Of a DNA stretch of 64,000 nucleotides, positions 1 through 8,359 are shown one piece after another. This DNA comes from Oleiphilus messinensis (GTDB taxonomy: Bacteria > Pseudomonadota > Gammaproteobacteria > Pseudomonadales > Oleiphilaceae). How positions within the stretch are numbered: the first letter of the stretch is position 1; every line of letters begins with the position of its first letter. The stretch covers positions 5,382,501 through 5,446,500 of the forward strand of contig NZ_CP021425.1 in the NCBI RefSeq assembly GCF_002162375.1, given 5' to 3'. The notes beneath the pieces were generated by a model. The model saw only the letters and a list, made by a program, of their open reading frames with translations, was not told the DNA's origin and ran no database searches. The translations under genes were made by a program, and so were the position numbers.

Positions 1-10
1 AACTCTTTTT
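1..10 (-). rRNA. rrs: 16S rRNA gene, extreme 5' end (runs off left edge)
   Basis: Read on the minus strand, the last bases before the edge are AAAAAGAGTT, which matches the conserved start of bacterial 16S rRNA (GAAGAGTTTGATC) as far as it goes. Ten bases alone would mean nothing. The call rests on the strong rRNA-type promoter and boxB/boxA-like leader immediately upstream, and on the known position of an rRNA operon beside tyrZ in Pseudomonas. Confidence 0.55.
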
Positions 11-198
11 TTTCGTTTCGCTCAAGAGCGATTTGAAGAAAAGTGTTGGCCCGAAAGATCTTAGGAGCAATTTAAATCACGTTAAATTGCACTTAAAATC
101 AACCGGTTAAATCTTGCCAGACGCTGTCATTTCTGAGGTTGCCTTGGCTTCACTTCGTTCGTTTCGTGCCGCGTTTTGGGCCGTCCCGTCTGAAGGAG
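11..198 (-). promoter_or_regulatory. rRNA operon leader with boxB/boxA-like antitermination signals
   Basis: On the minus strand a 9-bp perfect stem (arms 67-75 and 82-90, loop 76-81) resembles the boxB hairpin of rRNA leaders. It is directly followed by TGCTCCTAAGATC (57-69), which resembles boxA (TGCTCTTTAACA) only in its first half. The order promoter, hairpin, boxA-like site, 16S start is that of a Nus-dependent antitermination leader. The boxA match is imperfect. Confidence 0.55.
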
Positions 199-204
199 AT
201 GCGC

Positions 205-232
205 ATTATAAGGATCCTCTCCTTCCCGTCAA
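205..232 (-). promoter_or_regulatory. rRNA operon P1-type sigma-70 promoter
   Basis: The minus strand carries TTGACG (227-232), a 16-bp spacer and a perfect TATAAT (205-210), followed by a G+C-rich GCGC discriminator of the kind seen at stringently controlled rRNA promoters. An A/T-rich stretch just upstream (about 236-265) could serve as an UP element. Transcription would start near 198 and run towards the left edge. Confidence 0.75.
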
Positions 233-239
233 CACCTTT

Positions 240-270
240 TTTTAAAAAAGATGAAAATAAATTTACATCT
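240..270 (-). terminator. Terminator of tyrS
   Basis: Just after the tyrS stop, the minus strand forms AGATG-T-AAAT / ATTT-T-CATCT (249-270), a nine-pair stem with one T-T mismatch, followed by a run of Ts. The same A/T-rich DNA lies where an UP element of the downstream rRNA promoter would sit. Confidence 0.5.
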
Positions 271-283
271 CCTTCGGTCGAAA

Positions 284-1483
284 TCAGCAAACGCTAACTT
301 TAGCGATTTTCTTCTTGCCCGCCTGAATAACTTTGACGTCGCCACGCTTCAACATCAGAAACCCTTCGAGCGGGGTTCCATCTATATAGACTGCACCTCG
401 AGATAATAAATCTTTCGCCGCTGCAGCATTCTTTACCAAGCCAGCCATTCTCATTACTGTTGCGATTGGTAGCTCATCAGCCCCCCCCAATTCGACCTCA
501 ACCTCTGGCACATTCTCGGGAATCTCACCTAATCCGATTTTGTTTCCGGCCTGCTTGTGGGCAGTCGCTGCAGCATCGGCATCATGGAACCGCTCAATAA
601 TTTCATGTGCAAACGCTTTTTTAGCATCTTGCGGGTTTCCGCCTTCATCAACAAAACGCTTCAGATCAGCAATTTCATCCAAAGATTTGAAACTTAACAA
701 CTCAAAATAACGCCATATTAATTCATCCGGCATTGAGAGTAGCTTCGTATACATTTCACCAGGCGCATCATTGACACCAATATAGTTGCCGAGTGATTTG
801 GACATCTTTTGCACACCATCCAACCCTTCCAGAATTGGCATCGTAATAATAGTTTGCGGCTCAAGATCGTAATGCTTCTGGAGCAGGCGTCCCATCAACA
901 AATTAAACTTTTGGTCTGTACCACCTAACTCAACATCCGCTTTTAATGCGACAGAATCATAGCCCTGCACCAAAGGATACAAAAACTCATGGATCGCGAT
1001 AGACTGCTCTGACTTGAAGCGTTTACTGAAATCATCACGCTCCAGCATCCTCGCCACCGTGTACTGACCCGCAAGCCGGATCATGTCTGCAGCGCCCATC
1101 TCACTCATCCACTCAGAATTGAAGCGCACGGTTGTCTTTTCAGCATCAAGTATTTTAAAAACCTGCTGTTTGTAAGTTTCCGCATTCTTCAGGACCTGCT
1201 CTTCCGTTAAGGGCGGCCGTGTCGCACTCTTTCCAGTAGGATCACCAATCATGCCAGTGAAATCACCGATCAGAAAAATGACCTCATGACCCAATTCCTG
1301 AAACTGACGTAATTTATTGATCAAAACGGTATGACCCAGATGCAAATCCGGAGCAGTGGGATCAAAGCCAGCTTTAATCCTGAGTGTTCTTCCTGTTTCC
1401 AGCTTTTTGACCAGATCCTCTTCTACGATGATCTCTTCTGTCCCTCTACCGATGATAGACATCGCCTCTTGCACTGACGTCAT
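284..1483 (-). CDS. tyrS: Tyrosyl-tRNA synthetase, TyrZ type
   Basis: Charges tRNA-Tyr with tyrosine in the cytoplasm. The class I signatures are visible: HLGH at residues 48-51 (HIGH motif) and KMSKS at 226-230, with an S4-like RNA-binding domain over roughly the last 60 residues. At 399 aa and with the [10 protein letters not shown] context it belongs to the TyrZ clade found in Pseudomonas. I chose the ATG at 1483 because AGAGG stands 8 nt upstream; the frame could extend to a TTG at 1504 but that has no good ribosome site. It is divergent from the M23 peptidase gene and lies just before an rRNA operon, an arrangement also seen in Pseudomonas. Confidence 0.95.
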   Translation of the reverse strand: MTSVQEAMSIIGRGTEEIIVEEDLVKKLETGRTLRIKAGFDPTAPDLHLGHTVLINKLRQFQELGHEVIFLIGDFTGMIGDPTGKSATRPPLTEEQVLKNAETYKQQVFKILDAEKTTVRFNSEWMSEMGAADMIRLAGQYTVARMLERDDFSKRFKSEQSIAIHEFLYPLVQGYDSVALKADVELGGTDQKFNLLMGRLLQKHYDLEPQTIITMPILEGLDGVQKMSKSLGNYIGVNDAPGEMYTKLLSMPDELIWRYFELLSFKSLDEIADLKRFVDEGGNPQDAKKAFAHEIIERFHDADAAATAHKQAGNKIGLGEIPENVPEVEVELGGADELPIATVMRMAGLVKNAAAAKDLLSRGAVYIDGTPLEGFLMLKRGDVKVIQAGKKKIAKVSVC

Positions 1484-1707
1484 AAATTCAACCTCTGATA
1501 CCAACCGCTACGTTTTTGGGCCTGATTGTCACCCACTTTTACGGAATACATTAAAAATTACTAATATTAAATCGAAAGAAGCGCGCCATTATAGCAGCTT
1601 TTGTTCAATTCAATTATGCTGTTTCTGATTTTCGATTTTGAAATAAGTCTAAGATATAACCTATACTTCAAGTAATTTACCAAGATGGATCAGTAATAGG
1701 CTTAATT

Positions 1708-3186
1708 GTGTTAAAGAAATTTCCAAAAACTCACTTGTTCGCAGTATCCGCCATCGCCGTTGCAGTAACCGCAGCCCTGACGCTGGGCAATGGCAAAGAT
1801 GCTGAGGCGAACCGCATCTCCGTGACGTTACCGGTCTCATCCGAAACGCCACTCACAACTCAAGACAAAGAAGGTCAGGATCTAGGCACTGTAAACACAA
1901 AACTGCCGCCTTCGTTACCAAAGCTGGGTGATGCTGTAGATTCAGCCACTCAAAACCTCACAGATACAGCTTCTTCCGTCGCCAATCCAGTCCAGCATTC
2001 TGAAACTGATGAGCTGACGCACGCTAAACAGGACAAGGGCAGCCCGACTCCGCCGGAAAAATGGGAAAGCTTTACTGTTCAGTCTGGAGATACACTATCT
2101 CGATTATTTGCCAAAGCAGGCTTGAGCGACAAACACATCTATAGCGTGTTTGCCGACAATAAGTCGAATAAGGACCTTGCTCAAATCCATCCGGGTCAAA
2201 CGCTTCGTTTTCTGAAAAACGATAGTGGCGAGTTACTGAAAATCGAGCTGGTGCAATCTCAACTCAACACTTTCCAGGTCTACCGGGGCGACGATCAGAA
2301 GTTTCACTCAGTAAAACTGACCAAAACGCCTGATGTTCACACAGCATTTGCCCAGGGATCTATTGACTCGTCACTCTTCCTCGCAGCAAAAAAGGCAGGC
2401 ATGAATGAGTCATTGACCATGGAGTTAGCCAATATTTTTGGCTGGGATATCGATTTCGTGCTCGATATTCGAGAAGGCGACACCTTTAATGTAGTGTATG
2501 AAGAGCTATTTCTGGATGGCAAAAAAATCGGGAACGGCAAAATTCTCGCTGCAGAATTCATGAATCAGGGAAATCAGTTTCAAGCAGTTCTTTACCGTGA
2601 CGACAAGGGTAATGGCAACTACTACACGCCAGCCGGAGATAGCATGCGCAAAGCATTCCTTCGAAGTCCGGTCGATTTCGCCCGCATATCATCACACTTC
2701 AATTTAAAACGAAAACACCCAATTCTTCACAAGATTCGAGCACACCGGGGCACTGACTATGCCGCAGGGCGCGGAACACCAATTCGTGCCACCGGTGACG
2801 GAAAAGTGCTTTTGGCCGGGCGAAAAGGCGGCTATGGTAAAACAGTTGTAATACAGCATGGCCAGAAGTTTACAACGCTTTATGCTCACATGCACCGGTA
2901 CGCCAAAGGCGTTCGCGGTGGATCTCGCGTCAAGCAAGGGCAGATTATTGGCTATGTCGGCAGTACAGGCCTCGCATCAGGCCCACACCTCCACTATGAA
3001 TTCAGGGTAAATGGTGTGCACAAAAACCCATTGACGGTTAAATTCCCGAAATCGGAACCGATTCCCAAGTCCGAAATGCAACGCTTCAAAGCTCAAACCG
3101 CAACGCATCTCGCGCAACTGGAAACCTATTCGGCAAGTTACCAGTTAGCTGCGAACAACCGGGAGCAGCACAACAACGCGAACTAA
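1708..3186 (+). CDS. M23 peptidoglycan endopeptidase, MepM-like
   Basis: Predicted periplasmic metallo-endopeptidase that cuts peptidoglycan cross-links during wall growth. The N-terminus has one hydrophobic segment (about residues 10-28) serving as signal or anchor. An OapA/LysM-like region follows (about 113-165), then a Csd3-type middle domain and the lysostaphin-type M23 domain (about 335-460). Zinc ligands are visible as H346xxxD350 and the HxH motif H427-L-H429. At 492 aa it is somewhat longer than E. coli MepM (440 aa). The start is GTG with only a weak ribosome site. It neighbours anmK, which recycles anhydro-MurNAc, so the two genes form a wall-turnover pair. Confidence 0.88.
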   Translation: MLKKFPKTHLFAVSAIAVAVTAALTLGNGKDAEANRISVTLPVSSETPLTTQDKEGQDLGTVNTKLPPSLPKLGDAVDSATQNLTDTASSVANPVQHSETDELTHAKQDKGSPTPPEKWESFTVQSGDTLSRLFAKAGLSDKHIYSVFADNKSNKDLAQIHPGQTLRFLKNDSGELLKIELVQSQLNTFQVYRGDDQKFHSVKLTKTPDVHTAFAQGSIDSSLFLAAKKAGMNESLTMELANIFGWDIDFVLDIREGDTFNVVYEELFLDGKKIGNGKILAAEFMNQGNQFQAVLYRDDKGNGNYYTPAGDSMRKAFLRSPVDFARISSHFNLKRKHPILHKIRAHRGTDYAAGRGTPIRATGDGKVLLAGRKGGYGKTVVIQHGQKFTTLYAHMHRYAKGVRGGSRVKQGQIIGYVGSTGLASGPHLHYEFRVNGVHKNPLTVKFPKSEPIPKSEMQRFKAQTATHLAQLETYSASYQLAANNREQHNNAN

Positions 3187-3206
3187 AATCAACCTCAGAT
3201 ATCACA

Positions 3207-3241
3207 GACCGAATCAGTATGAATACCATACTGATTCGGTC
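3207..3241 (+). repeat. Perfect 15-bp hairpin between the M23 peptidase gene and anmK
   Basis: Arms 3207-3221 and 3227-3241 are exact reverse complements around the loop AATAC. No T-tract follows, so this is not a textbook intrinsic terminator. It could protect the 3' end of the upstream mRNA or act with Rho. It lies 36 bp before the anmK start. Confidence 0.6.
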
Positions 3242-3277
3242 GAGCCTTCCCTCCCTTGAAGCTTTACCGAGACCCCT

Positions 3278-4426
3278 GTGCATCCAATATCTCCACACAC
3301 CGAGCATCAGAACTACTCTATACATGAAAACTATTATGTTGGCCTGATGTCCGGCACCAGTATCGACGGTATCGATGCAGCTCTAATTACCGTGAGAGGC
3401 GAAAAATTGCACCTCCAGGAAACCCTGAGTTACAACATTCCGGAAGACATAAAGTCTGAAATTCTTAGCCTGTGTAACACAGGAGACAACGAAATCCATC
3501 GCATGAAAACGATGGATCGAATGCTGGGAGAACTTTTCGCAAAAGCGACACTGAATCTACTTCAAAAGGCAAACATCAGGCCAAAACAAGTCACAGCTAT
3601 CGGCAGTCACGGACAAACCATTCGACACTACCCCAACGAAAAAGTGGGTTACACCCTCCAAATTGGCGACCCAAATACCATAAGCAATCTAACCGGCATT
3701 ACCACTGTGGCAGATTTTCGCCAGAAGGATGTTGCCGACGGCGGGCAAGGTGCACCACTCGTTCCACCTTTTCATGAAGCTGTATTTCTCAACCAAGAAC
3801 GCATATCGGCAGTGGCAAATATTGGTGGGATGGCCAACATTTCACTGCATCACAACAACCAGCTGATCGGTTTTGACACAGGACCAGGCAATGTATTGAT
3901 GGACTTATGGATCAATTGCCACAAAGGAGCCCATTTTGACTTTAACGGGGACTGGGCCAGCCAAGGCACCACAGATCAGCTATTGCTTGATCACATGTTA
4001 CAATCTGAACCCTATTTCGCACAGCCGGCCCCAAAAAGTACAGGAAGAGAAGTGTTTAACTCATCCTGGCTAGCCAAAATGCTTGGAACAGAGCAACGAT
4101 CGGCAGCAGATGTGCAGCGGACTTTGCTCGAACTCACAGCACGAACGGTATCGAACGCACTAAAAGAACTTAGCGTTTGCGGGGATGTCATAGTGTGTGG
4201 GGGGGGAGCCCATAACCTCTTACTCATGGCTCGGCTTCAGAGCCACCTTCAAAGTAAAGGGGTAAGGGTAAGGTCATCTGCTGAAACAGGTATCGATCCG
4301 GACTGGGTAGAAGCTTGCGCATTTGCCTGGCTGGCACACAGAACACTTAACCAAAGAACCGGAAGTCGCGCAACGGTAACAGGGGCGCACAAAGACAATA
4401 TTCTCGGAGCCGTATACTACGTTTAA
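3278..4426 (+). CDS. anmK: Anhydro-N-acetylmuramic acid kinase
   Basis: Phosphorylates and opens 1,6-anhydro-MurNAc released by lytic transglycosylases, giving MurNAc-6-phosphate for cell-wall recycling in the cytoplasm. The family signatures are present: GLMSGTSIDGID near residue 22, DFRQKDVADGGQGAPLVP, a FDTGPGN phosphate loop and CGGGAHN. Length 382 aa fits the family (E. coli about 369). No in-frame ATG precedes the first motif, so the GTG at 3278 is the best start. The stop codon sits inside a small hairpin (4423-4442) shared with the convergent neighbour. Confidence 0.95.
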   Translation: MHPISPHTEHQNYSIHENYYVGLMSGTSIDGIDAALITVRGEKLHLQETLSYNIPEDIKSEILSLCNTGDNEIHRMKTMDRMLGELFAKATLNLLQKANIRPKQVTAIGSHGQTIRHYPNEKVGYTLQIGDPNTISNLTGITTVADFRQKDVADGGQGAPLVPPFHEAVFLNQERISAVANIGGMANISLHHNNQLIGFDTGPGNVLMDLWINCHKGAHFDFNGDWASQGTTDQLLLDHMLQSEPYFAQPAPKSTGREVFNSSWLAKMLGTEQRSAADVQRTLLELTARTVSNALKELSVCGDVIVCGGGAHNLLLMARLQSHLQSKGVRVRSSAETGIDPDWVEACAFAWLAHRTLNQRTGSRATVTGAHKDNILGAVYYV

Positions 4427-4457
4427 GTATAATGCTACTTAAGTGCGCTACGTTTAA

Positions 4458-4958
4458 CTAGAAGTGAACATAACCCTGATTCAATAGGCGTTTTTTTTCA
4501 GTCGGACCAAAAGGAACCGTTTCTACAAATGGAGGTAAATCAGCAGGCGAAATATTCAATTTTTGCAGGTAATATTCACATACTTTCAAATCAATCACAT
4601 TGAACGCATCCAATTCTGCAGCCTGACGAACCAAGCTCCGGTATTTTTGGAAGTTCGACTTGGCAAAAATACCGATCTCCGGACCATGTAATATGAATGC
4701 AATGGGCTCACCGCCGGAATAATGCTCCCCGTCTTCAATTAACTGGCTAGCCTTACCGAACAGCGCTTCAATCTCCTCGGGTGTATGAAGCTCAATTCTT
4801 GCAACGTAACGTTTTCCTTCCGATCCTGAGTCGATTAATGGCACAACCTGGGATGGCGTTTCAGCACTGACAGACCGCGCCAGCAACACGCCCACCAGAA
4901 GAATGCAACCTATCACACCCCATCGGCCAATACGGGAAAGCAATAATCCTTTTGTCAT
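4458..4958 (-). CDS. Exported DsrE-like protein
   Basis: A 166-aa protein with a hydrophobic segment (about residues 13-32) that looks like a signal peptide, so the mature part is probably periplasmic. The remainder resembles the DsrE/DsrF sulfur-relay fold: a HGPEI strand-loop, a FNVIDLKVCEYYL stretch holding the single conserved cysteine and a C-terminal VPFGPTEKKRLLNQGY segment. Members can carry persulfides, but an exported one has no established role that I can name. It lies downstream of erpA on the same strand and converges on anmK. Confidence 0.6.
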   Translation of the reverse strand: MTKGLLLSRIGRWGVIGCILLVGVLLARSVSAETPSQVVPLIDSGSEGKRYVARIELHTPEEIEALFGKASQLIEDGEHYSGGEPIAFILHGPEIGIFAKSNFQKYRSLVRQAAELDAFNVIDLKVCEYYLQKLNISPADLPPFVETVPFGPTEKKRLLNQGYVHF

Positions 4959-5022
4959 GAGAACTCACAAACTAACAACAGATTCCTAAAGCGGGAACTA
5001 CTGGCAAGGGAATAACACTCAT

Positions 5023-5376
5023 TTAAATCGAGAATGAAGATCCACAACCACAAGTGGCTGTTGCATTTGGGTTTGTCACCACAAAACGGGAACCTTCCAA
5101 ACCTTCTTTGTAGTCCACCTCGGCCCCAACGAGATAGGGATAGCTCAATGGGTCGACCACCAACTTTACACCCTCTTTCTCTATTTGGGTATCATCTTCA
5201 GCGATTTCCTCATCAAATGAAAAGCCATACTGAAAACCTGAACACCCCCCTCCAGTGATAAATACACGAAGTGCAAGCTCATAATTCCCTTCTTCTTCGA
5301 TCAAGGTTTTGATTTTCGCGACCGCATTATCGCTCAAAACCATCGGTGCGGGTATATGGGATTGAACAGCAGACAT
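5023..5376 (-). CDS. erpA: A-type iron-sulfur carrier protein ErpA
   Basis: Delivers Fe-S clusters to apo-proteins, including those of isoprenoid synthesis. It has the HesB/IscA fold with the three conserved cysteines: one in GGGCSGFQY and two in the C-terminal CGCGSSF. Length 117 aa is typical. The acidic [10 protein letters not shown] segment is characteristic of ErpA rather than IscA. Its own promoter lies in the upstream gap. Confidence 0.93.
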   Translation of the reverse strand: MSAVQSHIPAPMVLSDNAVAKIKTLIEEEGNYELALRVFITGGGCSGFQYGFSFDEEIAEDDTQIEKEGVKLVVDPLSYPYLVGAEVDYKEGLEGSRFVVTNPNATATCGCGSSFSI

Positions 5377-5435
5377 AAATTGCAGAACTCCTCTCAGCCA
5401 CAGACGATCTGTGCAGATTAGTGAATAATGATGCC

Positions 5436-5465
5436 ATTATCTAATTAACCGAGAAATATAGTCAA
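5436..5465 (-). promoter_or_regulatory. Likely sigma-70 promoter of erpA
   Basis: On the minus strand TTGACT (5460-5465) is followed after 18 bp by GATAAT (5436-5441). This predicts a start near 5429 and a 5' leader of about 50 nt before the erpA ATG. I could not identify a convincing IscR box. Confidence 0.45.
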
Positions 5466-5551
5466 CTATTCGACGAGCATTGAGCTCCCCAGACACAAAT
5501 TAAGAGGGGAGTACAATGCCAAGACCACGACATCGGAAACCCCGATGAGTA

Positions 5552-6196
5552 TCAGTGTGATGCCAATTCAGACTTTTTTGGTGATGCCACACTTCCTTTT
5601 TCAAACGCAGCCTTGTCAGCCGTTTTATCTAACACCGATTTCTCGGTGCCCCCAGCTAACTTGCCCGACATGGCCTTCTCGCGGACAGCACTGGCCGGAA
5701 CATTACCATTATTTTTGCTCACATCTTCGCCTGATGACAATTTCTTGGAACTCTCTGAATGAGCCTTACCTGTAAACACTTGCGCAGTATCCTGCTTGGA
5801 CAAGACCTGTTCAGGGTCTTTCAAGTGGACCAGATTACCATTCACTTCAGCTCCCATGGCCATTTCAATCAAGTGGTAATACACATTGCCTTTGATTGAA
5901 GCCTTGGCCGCGAGCTCAATGTGTCGTGCCGCATAGACATCACCATGCACGGTACCATTGACAATAATATGGGGGGCAATGACATCACCATCCACTTCTC
6001 CGACATCACTGATTCGAACCACAGCATCTTCGAGATTCTCTGCCTTGATCGTGCCATTTACTTTCCCGTCAATATGTAATCCACCCGAGAAATTCATATT
6101 CCCCTTGATACTGGTTTGACTCGAAATCAACGTATCAAAGTGCGTATGAACTTTCTTTACATCCGTTTTCTTGCTATCCGCTTTTTTTCCCCACAT
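5552..6196 (-). CDS. Bactofilin
   Basis: Cytoskeletal polymer-forming protein that scaffolds localized wall synthesis or polar assemblies. The core (about residues 15-125) shows the right-handed beta-helix pattern of short repeats such as GNMNFSGGLHIDGKVNG and NGTVHGDVYAARHIEL. The C-terminal tail is long, polar and probably disordered. I chose the ATG at 6196, preceded by GGGGAG about 9 nt upstream, over an in-frame upstream start at 6319 that would lie deep inside the preceding gene. It overlaps the 3' end of the DUF6776 gene by 23 bp, suggesting translational coupling. Confidence 0.88.
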   Translation of the reverse strand: MWGKKADSKKTDVKKVHTHFDTLISSQTSIKGNMNFSGGLHIDGKVNGTIKAENLEDAVVRISDVGEVDGDVIAPHIIVNGTVHGDVYAARHIELAAKASIKGNVYYHLIEMAMGAEVNGNLVHLKDPEQVLSKQDTAQVFTGKAHSESSKKLSSGEDVSKNNGNVPASAVREKAMSGKLAGGTEKSVLDKTADKAAFEKGSVASPKKSELASH

Positions 6197-6929
6197 CCGA
6201 ACCGGTCTCCCCAACGCGCCAATCAAACGTATCTTCAACTCTGACGGCTTTTTTGCCTTTTGACTGTGCCACGATCTGAACCTTTTCAGGCACAAAAGCA
6301 TCTGGCAGCACAAGATCACCCTCTATACTTTGAAAATAGCGGAATCTAAATTTTATGCCAAGTTCCGTTTCCTCAGAGATATCCCGAAGTGGAAAAATTT
6401 CCTTTTTGCCGTGAATTTCTCCGATTAAATTGACGGCAACAACCCCGGAAATATAAGTGTTATTGTTTGAAACCTTTGCCAGCACAAATTTATATCCGAA
6501 GCGGCGTTCGTTATTGCTTGGGGATATTTCAACCTTGCGAATCTGAAGCAAGTTGTCGCCACTGGAGGGCGCCATGATATTTTTGTAAAACGTCACATCC
6601 CCTTTCAGCTGGGACACTTGGGACTCAAGCGATTGAATGGTCTGCAGTACATTTTTCCGGGCTTCTGTATCAATGGCTTGGCCCCGCTCAAAATTAGCAA
6701 GCTTTTGCCGCAATTCCATATCTGTTTTTTGATAAAGCTTGATACTGTTGAGCAACTGGGCACGTTGCTGTAGCGCTTCAGCATAGGCAAGCTCGACACG
6801 CCACTGCCCCATAAAAAAGCCCGCGCAGGATGCCATCACTGAAAAAACCAGCAGTATTGAAAAGCGCCGGAAACGGCGCCCTTTTTTGTACGGAACGAGA
6901 ATTAACTTCTCATCAGACAAATCTGACAT
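6174..6929 (-). CDS. DUF6776 membrane-anchored coiled-coil protein
   Basis: A 251-aa protein of the DUF6776 family. After a basic N-terminus (KKGRRFRRF) one transmembrane helix spans about residues 24-42. A predicted coiled coil follows (about 50-112), then a beta-rich C-terminal domain likely in the periplasm. The function is unknown. Its fixed place between argC and a bactofilin gene in Pseudomonas-like genomes, plus the overlap with the bactofilin reading frame, suggests it could anchor or position the bactofilin at the membrane; that is inference. Confidence 0.7.
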   Translation of the reverse strand: MSDLSDEKLILVPYKKGRRFRRFSILLVFSVMASCAGFFMGQWRVELAYAEALQQRAQLLNSIKLYQKTDMELRQKLANFERGQAIDTEARKNVLQTIQSLESQVSQLKGDVTFYKNIMAPSSGDNLLQIRKVEISPSNNERRFGYKFVLAKVSNNNTYISGVVAVNLIGEIHGKKEIFPLRDISEETELGIKFRFRYFQSIEGDLVLPDAFVPEKVQIVAQSKGKKAVRVEDTFDWRVGETGSDVGKKSG

Positions 6930-6957
6930 AAAATTGAGTTATCCGTAACCGATTGCG

Positions 6958-8001
6958 TTAAGGCAACACCGCTGGAAAATTCAATCCAGCCGTTTCAGCG
7001 TAGCCTAGCATGATATTCATGTTTTGGATCGCTTGACCTGCAGCACCTTTCACCAGATTATCAATTACGGACGTCACGATAACAACATTACTATCCGGCT
7101 GTCGATGCAATGCCAGCCGACACATGTTAGACCCTTTGACTGAGCGAGTTGCCGGGTGCTCTCCCGCCGGCAACACGTCAACAAAAGGCTCATTCTGATA
7201 CCGTTTTTCGAAAAGAGACTGTAAATCCTGATCATGAGAAACCAGATCAGCATACAGTGTTGCCTCGATACCTCGAACCATGGGCACCAGATGAGGCACG
7301 AAAGTCAGACCCACCGCCTCACCTGCAGCCTGAGTGAGGCCTTGTTTGATTTCCGGCAAATGTCGATGCCCGGATGCACCATACGCTTTAAAACTTTCTG
7401 CCGCTTCAGCGAACAATGAATCCACTTTCGCTTGTCGCCCGGCACCACTTACGCCGGACTTGGCATCGGCGATAATTCGTCGAGCATCAACCACACCCGC
7501 TTCCAACAGAGGCAACAAACCGATTTGTACCGCAGTGGGATAGCATCCCGGGTTCGCCACTAACGGACTACTTGCAATCAATTCCCGGTTTAATTCAGGC
7601 AAGCCATACACGGCACGATCCAATAACTCTGGGCAAGCGTGCTGTTGACCATACCAGGTTGACCATACCTTCTCATCCTTGATTCGAAAATCTGCCGCCA
7701 AATCAATCACGCGCACCCCGGCCGCCAGCAACTCGGGTACCGACTGCATGGCGACGCCATTCGGTGTAGCGAAAAATACAAGGTCACAATTTTTAAGTGC
7801 GCCATCGTCAGGATCGGAAAACTCCACATCCACATGACCACGAAGATTGGCGAATAGATCAGATACTTTTTTGCCTTTCTCCGACCGGGACGTCACCGCC
7901 ACTACTTCCGCATTGGGGTGAATCGCAAGCAGGCGCAATAGCTCAACACCGGTGTAACCAGTCCCGCCAACAACTCCTATACTTGCTTTCTTATCAGACA
8001 T
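6958..8001 (-). CDS. argC: N-acetyl-gamma-glutamyl-phosphate reductase
   Basis: NADPH-dependent reduction of N-acetylglutamyl phosphate to the semialdehyde in arginine synthesis. The N-terminal Rossmann motif [15 protein letters not shown] and the catalytic cysteine C153 in NPGCYPTA are visible, as is HRHLPEI further on. Length 347 aa matches the common type 1 family. It begins a same-strand series with the DUF6776 and bactofilin genes 28 bp downstream, and is divergent from the ClC gene. Confidence 0.96.
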   Translation of the reverse strand: MSDKKASIGVVGGTGYTGVELLRLLAIHPNAEVVAVTSRSEKGKKVSDLFANLRGHVDVEFSDPDDGALKNCDLVFFATPNGVAMQSVPELLAAGVRVIDLAADFRIKDEKVWSTWYGQQHACPELLDRAVYGLPELNRELIASSPLVANPGCYPTAVQIGLLPLLEAGVVDARRIIADAKSGVSGAGRQAKVDSLFAEAAESFKAYGASGHRHLPEIKQGLTQAAGEAVGLTFVPHLVPMVRGIEATLYADLVSHDQDLQSLFEKRYQNEPFVDVLPAGEHPATRSVKGSNMCRLALHRQPDSNVVIVTSVIDNLVKGAAGQAIQNMNIMLGYAETAGLNFPAVLP

Positions 8002-8048
8002 AGTAAACGACTCACTTTGTTCAATTAATTAAACTACTCAAGAGCACA

Positions 8049-8115
8049 AATGATCCATAAAACAGGCTCCCAGCACAACTCTAAACCAATATAATTGATT
8101 AATTTATGGATCATT
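8049..8115. repeat. 13-bp inverted repeat in the argC/ClC divergent intergenic region
   Basis: AATGATCCATAAA (8049-8061) and its exact reverse complement (8103-8115) are separated by 41 bp of A/T-rich DNA. The 358-bp gap (8002-8359) separates two divergent genes. The arms could be paired operators for one regulator. Nothing else recognisable is in the gap apart from a repeated TACTTTTGC nearer the ClC gene. Confidence 0.5.
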
Positions 8116-8359
8116 GGCGCAGATTTGGCGAGGACAGCTCTACAATCGATTGCAAAATTGTGCGGGAAACCTCAAGCAACGTATATTCTAATGGCAATGC
8201 CTGTTAGCATGAGAGTACACCGTTTGCGGGCAACAAATACTTTTGCGGCTAAAACACAGTACTTTTGCATCTTAGACAGAGTATATTCGCCAGTAGCACA
8301 CTCGCGCATGTAAAGTTGTACTTCCGGTGCGGCATAAGCGCAGTGAGATTGGAGCTGAC

